64,000 nucleotides of DNA from Cercis canadensis (GCA_003255065.1 QAOA01005636.1:597396-661395), one strand, 5' to 3'; positions 49,615 through 62,400 are shown, counted from the stretch's first letter. The notes: generated by a model from the letters alone, not told the origin. Numbers and translations: made by a program.

Positions 49615-49919
49615 AAGAAAAAAAAACGTTTCTGGGCCAGAATTATAATTTACATATTCTCCACCTGCCAATCTTAATTTTTCAAAGCTTACACTTGAAA
49701 CCTCCTACTACAAGTCATCCTTACACGTGTAAGCAACACATTGAATGTCAACCTAATGTATGTCATACACAAAAGGTACGTATTGTACCTAAAAAACCTC
49801 CTAAAATAAAATGTAAAAATAATGTAAATAAGTTTAAAAATAAAATATTGAAATAAATAAATTTTAAAAATACAATACTTTTTTGAATTAGCCGAAAGAT
49901 GAAAGATCAAAATAGGGTA

Positions 49920-50074
49920 ACGGGCTATTCTAGCTTAATTAAGGGTTATGGGTTCGAGCAATTGAAAATGCAATTGTGTTTGTTGGGAGAGCTTTACCGC
50001 CCTTATAGTCCTTTTCGGCTCGAAATCAGATTAGTCGAGTGAAGCCCGAACACCAGTGAATAACAAAAAAAAAA
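49920..50074 (+). mobile_element. tRNA-derived SINE with matching target duplication
   Basis: A 155-bp element carries an A-box-like TAGCTTAATTAAGG, a B-box-like GGGTTCGAGC and a 3' A-run. It is flanked by AAAATAGGGTA on both sides (49909-49919, 50075-50085). These are the marks of SINE retroposition. The family was not identified. It ends about 176 bases before the start codon of the next gene. Confidence 0.75.
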
Positions 50075-50250
50075 AAAATAGGGTATTTAACAATTAACAG
50101 CATGGCACGGTACCCCTCAAGAGTTTTTGCTGAAAGTGTTCTCTACTTCTCTTCTCTCAGTAGGAGAAATAAAATCTGGGCCTGTCGGTTGAAGGGGCCA
50201 ATTTCGGGGATCTCGAAGGAAACCAGTGACTACAGGGTGACTGTGTCTTC

Positions 50251-50580
50251 ATGGCTTCCTCCTCAGCCCCACCGGGCTCCGCCGCCGCTGTCCCGAATTC
50301 TAAGAAACCTTTAGGGTTAATTGCCAACGCGATGAAACGAAAGGACAGCTTCTTTCAATTCTTCGCCATGACGGGAATTCTGCTTTTAAGCGTAAGATCT
50401 TTGGGGCAGAAGTACCGAATCCATGACCTTGGCGATGACACTTATGCGCTTAAGGAGGAGCAAGAATCGCTGACGGAGCGCATGAAGAACATCAAGCGTG
50501 CACTACTCCACGAAGCTTCTCTAGACTCCACTGGCCTCTTCGCTTCTCGCCTTCGCCTTCTCTTCGGCCAAGAGGATTGA
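50251..50580 (+). CDS. Conserved plant protein, 109 residues, one membrane span
   Basis: A single-exon frame of 109 residues starts MASSSAPPGSAAAVPNSKKP. It continues with a basic segment (ANAMKRKDS), a hydrophobic span (FFQFFAMTGILLLSVRSLG), and a charged region likely to form a coiled coil (YALKEEQESLTERMKNIKRA), closing with FASRLRLLFGQED. I recall similar short proteins in many plants with no assigned role; the pattern suggests a membrane-anchored, possibly mitochondrial or ER, small protein. The family is not named. A TGGGCC motif (about 50177) lies near the probable transcription start. An ATG at 50102 opens an overlapping frame of 70 codons that ends inside this gene and is probably upstream of, or within, the leader. 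Confidence 0.75.
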   Translation: MASSSAPPGSAAAVPNSKKPLGLIANAMKRKDSFFQFFAMTGILLLSVRSLGQKYRIHDLGDDTYALKEEQESLTERMKNIKRALLHEASLDSTGLFASRLRLLFGQED

Positions 50581-50599
50581 TTGCGGATACCGTGAGTTC

Positions 50600-53500
50600 T
50601 AGCCTTCTAGGTATCACTCTATTTTTTTTAAATCTAAATTTTTCATGCGCAATCTGATGAGTCTAAGTTTAGCTATCAGTAAAAGCCGTGAGGCCTGGTG
50701 GCTTTCAGGAATTCTCTGCTGCAAGTTTTTTTTCTGCTATCTGCTATGTTAAATTATAGCTTAAGCTGGATCTTGATCAGAACTTCTGTTTTCTGTTCGT
50801 GTTCTCTGATATCAAGCCTACGTTTCGGAAATTTGTCGTTTCAGTTTGATCATAGCATTTTGAATGTCGTGATTCAAGCGTGAGAACCCAAACTTCATCA
50901 AGTTTAGGTTTAGCTTTGTAAATCATATATGGTTCCTGTCATGCTGTAAGAGGGCTTAGGAATTCTATTTCTAACGCATTCTAAGAATTCTTATGTCGAT
51001 TGTTTGAGCCAGCCTGTAAACAGTTCTAAAAGAATACCAAATCACTCTGCCTGATAAAAATTATAGTAAAACTACTTTGGGGTTAGATTTTAGGAAATAA
51101 ACAAGTTTTTTAGATTTTTAAAAGCCAATTCTAAGATAAATTTCTAAAAAGCTTTGAGAAGTAGATATTTTAGAATAGGAATAGGATATTGGCTGTATTC
51201 TGATACCAAGACAGCTTGCATATGCATTTGTAAATGTCTTCAAAGAGTGGATGGAGTTGGTGCCTTAAGCAATGCTTTTCATCCTGGTGAAATTTAGATC
51301 TCAATGTTCAATGGGTGTTGGTATTTAGTAGTTTTGTTTTTGGGCCCCCCCGCCGCTGGGGGGGGGGGGGGGGGGGNGTGAAATTTAGATCTCAATGTTC
51401 AATGGGTGTTGGGGGGGGGTGGGTTGTTGGGGGATGCTTTGATGCAAAATTGGAACCTGCTATGGTGTGCGGGAATTAGCTTAGCTAAAGAAGTGAGTGT
51501 CGGACATAGAATATGCTGTCTATTCTGGTTTTGGTTTGGTGAATTTATTGGAGCCTGCATCCTTGAAAAATAAGGAAACTGAGCATAGGGGTGGGGGTTG
51601 GGAGGGACACGAACTGCTTAGGGCTTCTTCATTAGCAATGATACCAAAGGTTCCTTTAGTTTGTTTGATATGGTGGCTCAGGCAGATTAGGAGGCACCTC
51701 TGCATAGTTTGATTGGAAATTGGAGAAGTTGGGTGGATCTGGCTTTTGTGGAACTCATATGACATCGAAACAAAGACACATCAAGGTTTTCAGAAGTGTC
51801 CTCTTTTTCTTTCTAGTCATTTTGCTTGGGTTGCTTCAATATTTGCCACTCCTTCTTAGTGTATCTGCATGGATTTTGGATTTGGTTAATCTATCCTTAT
51901 GGTGTTGCTTATGTAGGTAATTTGAAAAAAGAGAACATTTTTTGAACTTCTACTTATCTTCTATTTATGTGTCATGGGAATCACAGTTGACCAGCAATTG
52001 GACTGGTAATCTTTCAGTCGCCCCATTCCCTCTCTCTTAAAGTCTTATTGATGGCAGATGATGCGAAAGTATGCAACAAGAGCTGTTTCTGTTGGATCTA
52101 ACAAAAGCCAGTGACGATTATAGAGTGGAAGATGGATAAAGTTATTTACTTTTGGATTAGCATCTGTTAAAAATGGATTGAAATTATTCATGAAACTTCC
52201 TGTTCCCGGGGGAGAAAAGAAAACTGAGAACAGCCTACCAACCAGTATTCTTTTGCTGCCTGTATGGTTTGAATGGAACATGCCCACTAATTGCGGTGGG
52301 AGGGTCCCCGCTATCCAGCAAATAATACCTAACTAAATCTGGACTGGACAGGTTCAATATTTTTTGTTGTTGACTTCTATTTCCATATGTTGGGTGTATT
52401 CGAAATTTTGATTTATGGCTTCTTATTTTAATGAGTTTAAATTAGGTAAACTATCAAATATCAATGACATGGCATGTTAAGCAATAATGTCACATGCAAA
52501 TGAGACGAGATATTGTTATGCGTGGACAACCACTCCCCATCTCCATACTATGACCATTGAAGCATCAGAACGGCATGTTACTTCGCCACTGCCTACCTGC
52601 TGCTAGTTGCATGAATTGAAGAGTGAAATTTTTAAAATTCTAATTGACGGCTCTTTTGGTGGAGTGGTTTTATTTTCCGACTGTCATTTGGAAATGAGTA
52701 TTAAGTGAAGCCCATCCTTTTGACTTTTGAGTTCTAACTTCTAACCTTACCCGATACGTGACCAGCTATAAAGAGTATTCTTTAGGATTCTGCGCTATCT
52801 GTTTCAACATCTGTTACGGATAAAAGTGGCAAGGGTCTTGATTACTTTGTCGTTAGTGCATTTCATTTCATGCGCTATATCGTCTTTAGTCTTTGCTGAA
52901 AAATTTTAAAGGATAGTTCTTTCGGCCTTTTTTAAGCGCTTCAACTATTCGATAATGCAATCTGTTCATCAGACTTGAAAAGGGAAGGTGCAAGTTCTGG
53001 CCATTACCGTCACTCCGCTCATTCGCTGTTATTACTTGCAATCCCCTGGTTTAATTTTGAATATTGTCGTGTTGCCGTCTTTTTATTTTGGCAGAACAAG
53101 TTGCTGGATTTCATTCATGGATTCCAGTAACGACAAATATTTGTCACTTTCACGCACGAGCGATGACAACAACAGTGGTCAGCATCGCGTATTTTATAAG
53201 AAAAGTACTGCTAAACACAGGACAAATTTGTGCACGATAGATGTCGAGAAGTGACAATCGTTACGGGAAAATTTCGCTGCTAGATATTTAAACAAAGGAT
53301 TAAATATGGTCCAAGGCCCTTAAAAGTTTGACAGAGTTTTCAATTGGCTCATTGTATTTATTTTTTTCTTTCTATTTAACAGTTTTTATAGTTTTAATTT
53401 TTTGTAATCGGTGCTAATCGATAATTGGTGTTATAATGTTAAAAAAATAATGTTATGATAGAAATTTGGATATCACGAAATACAAACTAGTACATTTTCA

Positions 53501-55226
53501 ATCCTACCATGTTTGTACTTTTCCAATGATATTATAACATAATTGACGACAATAACCGAATTACAAAAAATTAAACTTATGAAGATCCAATTATATAAAA
53601 ATAGTTCAGAGATTTAATTAGAAGATAGATCAAATTATAACAATTTGAAGTATGTCTAACGTTTTAAACCTCAAACAAGTGCAACAACTTTTATGAAAAA
53701 TAATCATTTTGGGATTTGTCAGCACTAATTTAACGGATTGTTAATGGCATTTTTGACTTCCACATGAATATTACTACTTATTATATTTGTAAATAACCGG
53801 CTCCCTGAACGAAGAGATTGAAAATCTAAGTGATATTATGTCATATCAAGTTTATTTTTTTATGTGAATATCAAATTTTATCTCAGACATTGTTTAAAAT
53901 TCACGTAATATCATATTAGTACATTTAAATTTTATTGAATTTAAATTTGAGCTGCATAAAAAAAATAAAGTTTTTGGTGTACAAGATATATATATATAAA
54001 AAAAAAACACTAACTCCCAAAGAATACGGTGTGAGGAATTGTCTCCACTTGAACCCATTTTAGATATGAAGTCAGATATTTGATTATCCTAAAAAAAAAT
54101 TAATAAATTGAGTAATTTTTAAATTATATTAGTTGTGTCAATTTTATAAAATAAATCTAAATGATGTGTAAAATAAAATTAAGATGACATTATATTATTT
54201 TACATGGGATAGCATAAAACTCCGGTTCATAATTATATTTGCCTGTTCTTGAAATATCTGTCTCAGACGAAACCATTTATGTGCATTTTCAACTCTCAAT
54301 ATATAACCGAGTGCGTGAAAAAGGATACGGAATATATAATGTTCGTGTTCTTCCCCTCCTGGTGTCTCGTAGTCAAATGTTTTAAACCAAATCTGCAACC
54401 CATCATCTATGGCCAAAAAAAAAAAAAACAAGGAGGGGAACAAATATTAACCACCACCACCAGCTGAAGGTGCCAGCCACCAAGTTTAATATGGGAAATT
54501 GGTTTCTTTGGCTGTAATTTATTTCCTTTTTCATGCTAACATTTAGATCAGAGCGCTAAACATAAATTTAAATACCACTTGGAACTGCAGGGCGTCCACA
54601 ATAGGATATTTTTATGAGTGCAAGAAAATGCAAAGAGCGATGAAAAACAATGAAACAAACCTTGAATCGGCTTATTCAAGGAGGGCCGCAATTAAAAGTG
54701 GATAATCTGTGGGAATGTGAATGTCACTGTGACTGCATCTGCATTGCTAAGATTAGAAAAGCCTTGGGAGGGCCCTTTGTGTTTTAACTCGTCACATGTT
54801 TGCTCTGCGTGTTAACGTCAAAACAAAACCCCCACCACCCCCCACACTCGTAAGAACAAAAACCAACCAACCATGTGGGATACAATCACGCAAGAGTTCA
54901 AATACTCTAGTAAGCTCATTTGGAGGACCCCACCACCGACACCCATCTTTCTCTTTTAGAAAAACTATTTTCTTTTCTTTCCATTTCCCTTCAATTTTCC
55001 CTCTCTTTGTTTTCGTTATTTCACGGCTATATACATCACAACACCTCTCACCTCTGTACCGCACTTAAATGTGTACCATCCCTAATCATTTCTTACCTCT
55101 TCCTCTCCCCTTTTAAAAGTCTCTGTCTCTATCTCTCTCTCTCCCCCTCCTCACCACTACCAATAGAGTATTACGTACACTAGCAAAGAGAGGCAGAGTC
55201 TCTAATTTCAATTAAGTAGAGCAAAA
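50600..55226. other. 4.6 kb intergenic stretch with no supported gene
   Basis: It contains the 3' flank of the 109-residue gene, an assembly junction at 51287-51412, AT-rich DNA from 53270 to 54450, and the pyrimidine-rich promoter flank of the SKU5-like gene (CT-runs near 55100-55150). A CAG acceptor-like site at about 53094 could belong to a non-coding 3' exon of the upstream gene. No RNA gene was recognised. Confidence 0.45.
51287..51412. repeat. Duplicated contig end and G-run around the N at 51377
   Basis: A stretch from GTGAAATTTAGATCTCAATG to GGGTGTTGG (51287-51321) recurs directly after the N (51378-51412), with a G-run before the N. This is an unmerged overlap of sequence ends. Confidence 0.8.
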
Positions 55227-58200
55227 ATGCCGCTAAACTTTGCGGGAGCAGCTGCTGCCACCCTGCTCTTATTTGTCAGTGTTTCTTTCTTTGCAATTAC
55301 TGGGGCTGAAGATCCCTACAGGTTCTTCAACTGGAATGTTACTTATGGAGACATTTACCCACTTGGAGTTCGTCAAAAGGTATGCCTAAATCTCACTGTT
55401 TTCATTGCATATTATTCGATCTAAAGCAAGGTAATAGAAATTATGCGTTTGTTTCAGGGAATACTAATCAACGGGCAATTCCCAGGTCCAGACATTCACT
55501 CTGTTACCAATGACAATCTCATTATCAATGTCTTCAACAGCTTGGATGAGCCCTTTCTACTCTCCTGGTACTCTCTTTTCCCCTCCTCCAAGATCTTTGC
55601 ACTCCTTCGATCTGCCATATTTTCCTTTCTTCTTATTTGTGTATACTGCAATACTTAAATAGGCAAGCATGTGATGTGATTAATTGATTATACATCAAAG
55701 CAATTCGGTCTGAGAGTTTTTTTTTTTTTTTTTTTATTCCCCTGAAGAATGCTTTAAGACTTGAGGTGAGAAGAATGTTTGATGCTCTGGTTGGTTTCAC
55801 ATAGCTTTTTCTAGTACTTTTGGATTTTTTTGAGGCATATGACCATGACTGCAAAAGCTGAAATATCGCATGTGCTGGATCAAATTGTGCGGTCATGGAT
55901 CCAGATCTGGCTCGCATGTATTAGTTATAATAATATTTTTATCCTATAATTTCATTTTAAAAAAGTGGTTTTTTAGAATTTTATAAACAAANTCATTTTA
56001 AAAACGTGGTTTTTTAGAATTTTATAAACAAATGATGGAATTTACTATTTATGTTAGAGGCCGTGACTCATGGATATGGAAACCGTTATTATCACAGGCC
56101 TGAAAGTCATCATCTGGACTAATAATTGATCTGCATTTTAGCTTTCTACATACGAGAAGTGAGAAAGCAACTAATATTGGATTGCTTATAGAAAATAAAA
56201 TAATAAAAAAGTAAGAAGAGGAAATCATCATTGATTAGTGTTTGAATTTCTGTTAAAGTTAAGATTCAAGAATTAATGTTATGGCCCATTTGCTTGTTGC
56301 TTGGCTGGCTGTCATCCACCAGTACTAGAGAATAGAGATCAGGCCATTGTAAATGAATTACCCCCAACTACTTGTAGGTTTGTTTGGAGAGAAAGAAAAG
56401 AAGGTCCTGCGTTTGGCTCGTGATGGGAATGACCTTGATTTAGTGAGATAACGACTTTTCACTTTTTCTATCATTGATTATTATTAAAAGGAAAATGACC
56501 TTGGCATTGATTGAGTAGCCGTAGAATCCAGCTGCCAATTGCTGTTGGGCTGCGACTGAATGAGTGCTAGTTTTAAAATTTTCTTGAAATCAGTTGGTGT
56601 CACTGCATTAGTTTTACATTTCCAATGCGAAATATGTAAACTCAGTGTTGGATTTTTACGAAAAATAAAAGGAGCGGAGTGCAACAGAGAAGGAATTCAT
56701 ACGAAGATGGTGTATTCGGAACAACATGCCCCATCCCACCAGGGAGGAATTTCACTTACATCCTTCAAGTGAAGGATCAGATTGGAAGCTTTTATTACTT
56801 CCCATCTCTTGCATTCCACAAAGCAGCTGGTGGTTTTGGAGGCATTAGGATACTTAGCAGGCCAAGAATCCCGGTCCCTTTCCCGGATCCCGCCGGCGAC
56901 TACACAGTTCTTATTGGAGACTGGTACAAGTCCAACCACACGGTAATCTTTGTTTTCCTTTTCTCTCTTTAAATTTATTTCCCAGTATATATAGACATAG
57001 TCAAATCAAAATAATTCAATGTGAGGTAGGGTCTAGGAGCAGCAAACATTTACTTTCTCTTTCTCGTAAGACTCATAACTACAACCAATCTGCCTTCTTG
57101 GTTCCTCACTTCCTTGTCGGCAATGTCTCCCAACTAATTTGCCCCAAGACCCCCACACATATAGAATGATCCACCTCTCTTATCTTTTTTCTTTAATTTT
57201 TAACCACCAAAGAAGAATTTCAAGAAGAAAACCCATCGGAAATCTTCGTCTCACATACCGGTTATGAACATCAGGGGTTTGGATATGAAAAATGATTTAG
57301 TTATAAAAATTAAATTCAATAAAAACTTTTAATTAATATTTAATTCTGTAAAAGATACTTTTAATTTTTTTAATTTAATAAGAAATATTTATTTATTTCT
57401 GAGAGAATTATTGTTTTGATTATTATATTTATAAAAAAGATTCATAAATTCTTTATGTATATTAATTTTAGTTTAGTAAAAAATTTATGAATTTTTTGTA
57501 CTAACATAATGTTATAAATAATAAATTTTCCTAATTGTTATTGTAAAATACAAATTAAATTTAAGTAATTAAACTCTTAATTGAATATTTTTTCTGGTAT
57601 CTTTATGTCGGATGTGTTGTCGTGTAGACACCATTCTAATATGACGCACAGTGTAACTGAATCAGCTTTTATCACAGTAACTTGGCACGTGATAATCTGA
57701 CTTCTTCCGAAAGAGAATCCACAAGTCATGTTGTCGTTTCCTGAATCAGTTCCAACTTTCTCCTCTAGAATATTTTTGTGGCCAACTTTTTTTTCTAGAA
57801 TAATATTATCTTCACTTTAAAATATTTACACTTTGTTAAGTTGGCATGTGTGTCATAATCTAAACTCAACTGAATCTATCTATGTTTTCATTTCTATGGC
57901 TAGAATACCACTAATTAAGCAGTCTGATCTGACTTGTAAGTATCTTACAACAGTTATTTTAATGAATTCGGTTCAGTCCACTTACACATTGAAAGCATTT
58001 ATGTTTTAAGAGACAGCCCAAAACTGTTACACAGACCAAATTACCAAAGGACCCTTGGACCAAAAAGATTCAAACATGTCCATCAGAAACTTAGCCTGAG
58101 ATTTGAGACCAGCATAGCTTGTTGATAGTAAGAACTAACTAACTTAGCTTCATCCTTCAGCTGACTAAGTGTAGTAAGTACTAAGTAGGTTGCTCCGGAA

Positions 58201-60047
58201 ATGACAATTTCGTTTTGCTTATCGGTTGAAATGCAATAACTTGTTTTGATGAAACTTTAATTATCCTATTCCTTCCGTAGAGCATAACAAATTTTTGTTG
58301 TGATGTTCAGACTTTGAAAGCACATCTTGATAATGGTAAGAAGTTACCTTTTCCTGATGGAATCCTCATCAATGGTCGTGGACCTAACGGAGCATCCTTC
58401 AATGTCGAACAAGGTATGCATTTCTAATCCTAAGATAAATTGATTGAATAGCAAAAGCCGGAGTACTGGACCCCTGCTGAATCTCTTCAATGACTTTTCT
58501 TGTTTGAAAATCATGCAGAGTAATTTGTACACATTTGTTTGAACTTTGAAACGAATAATCTGTTTCACACTTGCTTTGCAATGATCATATATACTATTAT
58601 CATTTTTACCACAGGAAAGACTTACAGGCTAAGAATATCAAATGTGGGGTTGGAACATTCTCTCAACTTCCGCATCCAAAACCACAAATTGAAGCTGGTT
58701 GAAGTGGAAGGAACACACTCCCTTCAAACTACCTACTCCTCATTGGACGTTCATGTTGGTCAATCTTATTCAGTTCTGTTAACCGCAGATCAGCCTGCTC
58801 AGGATTACTACATTGTGGTTTCCTCGCGATTCACCTCTCGGGTCCTCACCACCACTGGAGTTCTTCACTATAGTAACTCTGCAGGTCCAGTTTCAGGTCC
58901 ACCCCCTGGTGGACCTACCATCCAAATCGACTGGTCCCTTAATCAGGCTCGCTCTATCAGGTATCTATTTTCTTCTCCACTGCCTTGTACTCCATTCCAT
59001 CAATGGTATAAGGCCCTCAAGAAATAGAAAGCAAAAGCAACCAACTTTACTGCAATTTTTTTTTTTTCTCGTTATGATGACACTGGACAGAATTGGAACT
59101 TAGAACTTGTATAAAGTTACGTAAATTCCTCTCTGACTAGATTTATATAGCAAAAATTTGACATTGCCTATTTCAGGACTAACCTTACAGCAAGTGGACC
59201 AAGGCCTAATCCGCAAGGCTCCTACCATTACGGTCTCATTAACACAACCAAAACCATCATACTGGCCAGTTCAGCTGGTCAAGTAAATGGCAAGCAAAGA
59301 TATGCAATTAACAGCGTGTCTTATGTTGCCCCAGATACTCCTCTTAAGCTCGCCGACTATTTCAAAATTTCAGGCGTTTTCCGTGTGGGAAGCATATCTG
59401 ACAGACCCACTGGTGGTGGCATATACCTTGACACATCCGTATTGCAGGCTGACTATAGAGCATTTGTTGAGATTATTTTCCAAAATGACGAGGACATTGT
59501 TCAGAGCTATCATCTTGATGGCTACTCTTTCTTTGTGGTTGGGTGTGTATATAACTCTATATACATACACACATAGGTGTGGAATTTATCTCTTCTCGAT
59601 TAACGTTTTAAAGCTTTTCAAATGTGCAGTATGGATGGAGGACAGTGGTCACCATCTAGCAGGAACTCGTACAATCTCCGAGATGCAATTGCACGTACCA
59701 CCACTCAGGTGAGAATGAGATATGTGCCACTTGGCCTAAGTCCCAACCAAATTGTACTCCGTTCCGAATTATTCAATTATTGTTCAGGTGGTTTGAAACT
59801 AATGCAATTTTGCATTCTTGATTGATTGGTGCAGGTATATCCAAACTCTTGGACTGCCATATATGTTGCACTTGACAATGTGGGAATGTGGAACTTGAGG
59901 TCCGAATTTTGGGCGCGACAATACCTTGGGCAACAGTTCTATTTGCGCGTTTATACAGGATCAACCTCACTCAGAGACGAGTACCCAATCCCAAAGAATG
60001 CACTTCTTTGTGGTAGGGCAAAAGGGAGGCACACACGACCCCTTTGA
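55227..60047 (+). CDS. SKU5-similar (SKS) multicopper-oxidase-like protein
   Basis: Eight exons (55227-55379, 55458-55567, 56672-56942, 58311-58413, 58615-58960, 59177-59542, 59630-59708, 59835-60047) join in phase to 546 residues, the normal SKS length. A signal peptide (about 1-26) precedes DPYRFFNWNVTYGDIYPLGV and three cupredoxin-like domains: GILINGQFPGPDIHSVTND, FHKAAGGFGGIRI, GILINGRGPNG, LRISNVGLEHSLNFRIQNHK, and AIYVALDNVGMWNLRSEFW. The copper-binding histidines of true laccases and ascorbate oxidases (HWHG, HCH..H) are absent, as in pollen-type SKS proteins. The family is secreted to the cell wall or membrane and acts in directional growth and pollen-tube growth; the role here is inferred. 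The exon 3 acceptor has an unusually purine-rich approach, but phase and homology support it. Confidence 0.93.
55952..56032. repeat. Duplicated contig end around the N at 55992
   Basis: About 40 bases ending TTTTATAAACAAA are repeated directly after the N, inside intron 2 of the SKS gene. Coding sequence is not affected. Confidence 0.8.
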
Positions 60048-60049
60048 AC

Positions 60050-60640
60050 TACAAAGCGTTTAAAATGATCCACTTGTGGGCAGGGAAGGCATTCTAGCTT
60101 TAGTATATGAAGAGTGATGCTTGCTTCTAAATTTATTCTTGGGTGCTTTTGCTAATTTATGATTGGATGGAATGATGAACGTGTATAATTAAAATTCTAT
60201 GACCCCAGCTCGAGGTCACATTCTTTTCAAGAGAGAACAAATATTTTATTCCCTTTGTAATTTCTCATGTTTTACTATTATATAGTAAGGTGATTCGTAA
60301 GTTGGCAACTTGGGAATTTGGCATTTGACAGTGTAGGGTGTTTCCTACTGTTAAAAGTTTAATGCGATCTGTACTGAAATTAAGGCTTTTCAATGTCGAT
60401 TGATCTATTGCGTATGTCTTCGTTAGTGTTGATGATCTCTTCGTTACATGATCTAAATGTTCAAATAAATTTAAGTCTTAAAAATCAAAACATATAATAA
60501 AATGTTATACTGTTTTCCTTCTGTAATATTCGACAAATAAGAGAATCGGAATAGATGGAAGCCGAGACAACAAAATGTGGGCAAGTTGTATACATAATTT
60601 TTAAGCATTGTTTGTTGAAGAGATAGTTAACTAAAAAGTG
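60050..60640. other. 3' flank of the SKS gene
   Basis: Probable 3' untranslated region, then AT-rich DNA. No other gene seen. Confidence 0.5.
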
Positions 60641-60649
60641 AACTGCATA

Positions 60650-60960
60650 AAGATATTTGTTCTTCGAAGGAAATGTGAACTAGCGCGAAGCTTGCATCCA
60701 GTAGGAGCTACCCATGATTATAAGGAAGTGCTTGAATGGATCTTGAACCTCTTCAAAATTCCTTGCACTTCTCACCCAGTATGATTAGATCCCAATATTG
60801 CCTCCACAATTTCTTTGCAATCACTTTCAATCAAAACTCTTGTAGGAACAAATATAGCAACCAGTTGGGTTGCTTTTAACAATTGCAAAAGCTTCTGCCT
60901 CAAGGGGACACGCATTTTCTTTGTCCAAATCATAAACCTTGCCATTAGGTTTAGATTGGT
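60650..60960 (-). mobile_element. LINE relic: RNase H-like domain fragment
   Basis: On the minus strand, pieces in two frames read CPLEAEAFAIVK and then RVLIESDCKEIVEAILGSNH, the pattern of the RNase H-like domain at the end of plant non-LTR retrotransposons, followed by ILKRFKIHSS. At least one frame change and several stops show decay. No reverse transcriptase remains. A domesticated RNase H-like gene is a weaker alternative because the domain is cut short. Confidence 0.6.
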
Positions 60961-61200
60961 TGTGAATTTTAAGAAACTTGTTGGTTCGGTTTGATTGTGT
61001 TTATTTCTTGTGTTCTGAAAAATTGTTGTTCTGCTTTGTTAGATAGTTTAAGCCGAAACCGAACCTAACCAATCTCAAAAGTTCGGCTTGGTTCTGTTCT
61101 TTTGACATCCGTTGACTTTGTCGGTTGGGACTTTTGAGAAAGAGACTTGAATAGTTCGGTTGATGAGTGGCTTGGAAACCGACCGAACCGAGCCGACCTA
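60955..61200. repeat. GGTTCGG/CCGAACC-rich inverted sequence
   Basis: GGTTCGGTTTG near 60983 and repeated CCGAACC/CGGTTGG strings up to 61197 give an irregular palindrome like the subterminal zones of the hAT elements in this window. No complete ends were found, so it is probably a truncated relative. Confidence 0.45.
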
Positions 61201-61356
61201 CATTTTTTTACGGGGAGACTTCGCCAGTTTGGTAGAAATAAAAATAAATGAACTATGTTTAATGGCAAAAGGCAGTGATTCGCTCCACAAACTACTCACT
61301 GCACTCGCTCAAACGACCTTCGTGTATTCACATCGTACATTGCGACTTATTCCTAA

Positions 61357-62198
61357 GGTGGTGTTTGGTACTTGTCATATTTAAACATTTTTGGGAAAGT
61401 AAGATGGGGAATAGAAGTTTCACATGTTTGATACAAGTGATAAAAAATCATTCTTAGGCATAAAAGATATCCGAAAATGAAAATTTACAATGGAAAAGGG
61501 AATAAAACATTCTCACCTCTTGAGTCGAGAATAAGACTTTCTTGAGAATGAAAAAATAAATTTCCTTATTTGCTCACCTCATCATCTTCATCTGTCGTCG
61601 CTCCTCCCTCATCGTCTACACGAGGTAGCCATCGATGTGTGCGTTCACTACCGTGAGCATGGCGGCGTTGAAGTCGCGACAAACTTCCTTGGTTTCTCAG
61701 TCGTCCTGGTTAGATCTCATTGCTTCGAGCTTGTCGAACCACCAGCAAAACTTGGGAACCGTTATTGAAGGAAGCCAGGACTCCACGTCTTCACGGCTCA
61801 CCTGGTCGGATTTGCTACTGAACGACCAGCATTTCATCATGTCAATGGACCTCATCTTGGACATGTACTCCCTACAACACCGAATCAAAACCCTAACTCA
61901 CAATCAATCGCTCAACAAAGCAAAAAAACAAAAGGTAGAAAAGGAAAAAATATATAATCAAATAACGGAAATAGAAGATTTATTTTTTATTTTTTATTTT
62001 AGGGTATTTTTAAAAAAAATAATTATATTTTTGAGAATGGACTAATTGAGTCAAATATAAAAAAATATTATTCCCAAAAAAGTTGATTATTAACCAAACA
62101 CATTTTATCAACTTTCTTAAAAATCTCATTCATAGAAATCACGTTCTCAAAAATGTACTAAAAATGGGAATAAAATATTTCCCGTACCAAACACCACC
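61357..62198. mobile_element. PIF/Harbinger-type element with gene-like insert
   Basis: An 842-bp element starts GGTGGTGTTTGGTAC and ends GTACCAAACACCACC, a perfect 15-bp inverted repeat. It is flanked by TAA on both sides (61354-61356, 62199-62201), matching the 3-bp TTA/TAA target of PIF/Harbinger elements. The GC-richer centre (about 61575-61915) looks like coding DNA; on the minus strand it reads SREDVESWLPSITVPKFCWW and, after a stop, FNAAMLTVVNAHIDGYL. No transposase is present. Confidence 0.85.
61575..61915 (-). pseudogene. Captured gene fragment inside the PIF-type element
   Basis: The minus-strand text around ETKEVCRDFNAAMLTVVNAH resembles a plant zinc-finger pattern that I remember as C..C..F.AAT.TAVNAHID.CL, here with the second cysteine-like positions altered and an internal stop. 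The source gene cannot be named. The plus-strand frame (61635-62045) is more likely the shadow. Confidence 0.35.
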
Positions 62199-62400
62199 TA
62201 AATCGAAAGTTTACTAGAAACCTCGTTCGTTAAAAGGTTAGCGTTCTTCAAAGAGTAAACACCAGACAAGCCCAGCTTCTGCACTGCTATACTCTTTAGT
62301 AGGGAAAATACTCGAACCACTCTGCAACTAGCTTTCGGTGGGTTCCAGAGTTTCATATCCATCATCTTCTGTAGTCTCTCTTTTGTATTCTATTTCATCA

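Noticed and set aside
52988-53254. 88-codon frame near 53 kb as a gene
   Set aside because: It has no homology and uncertain splicing; at most it is a non-coding 3' exon of the upstream gene.
54792-55183. Open frames before the SKU5-like gene
   Set aside because: They fall in pyrimidine-rich promoter DNA and show no homology; they are by-products of simple sequence.
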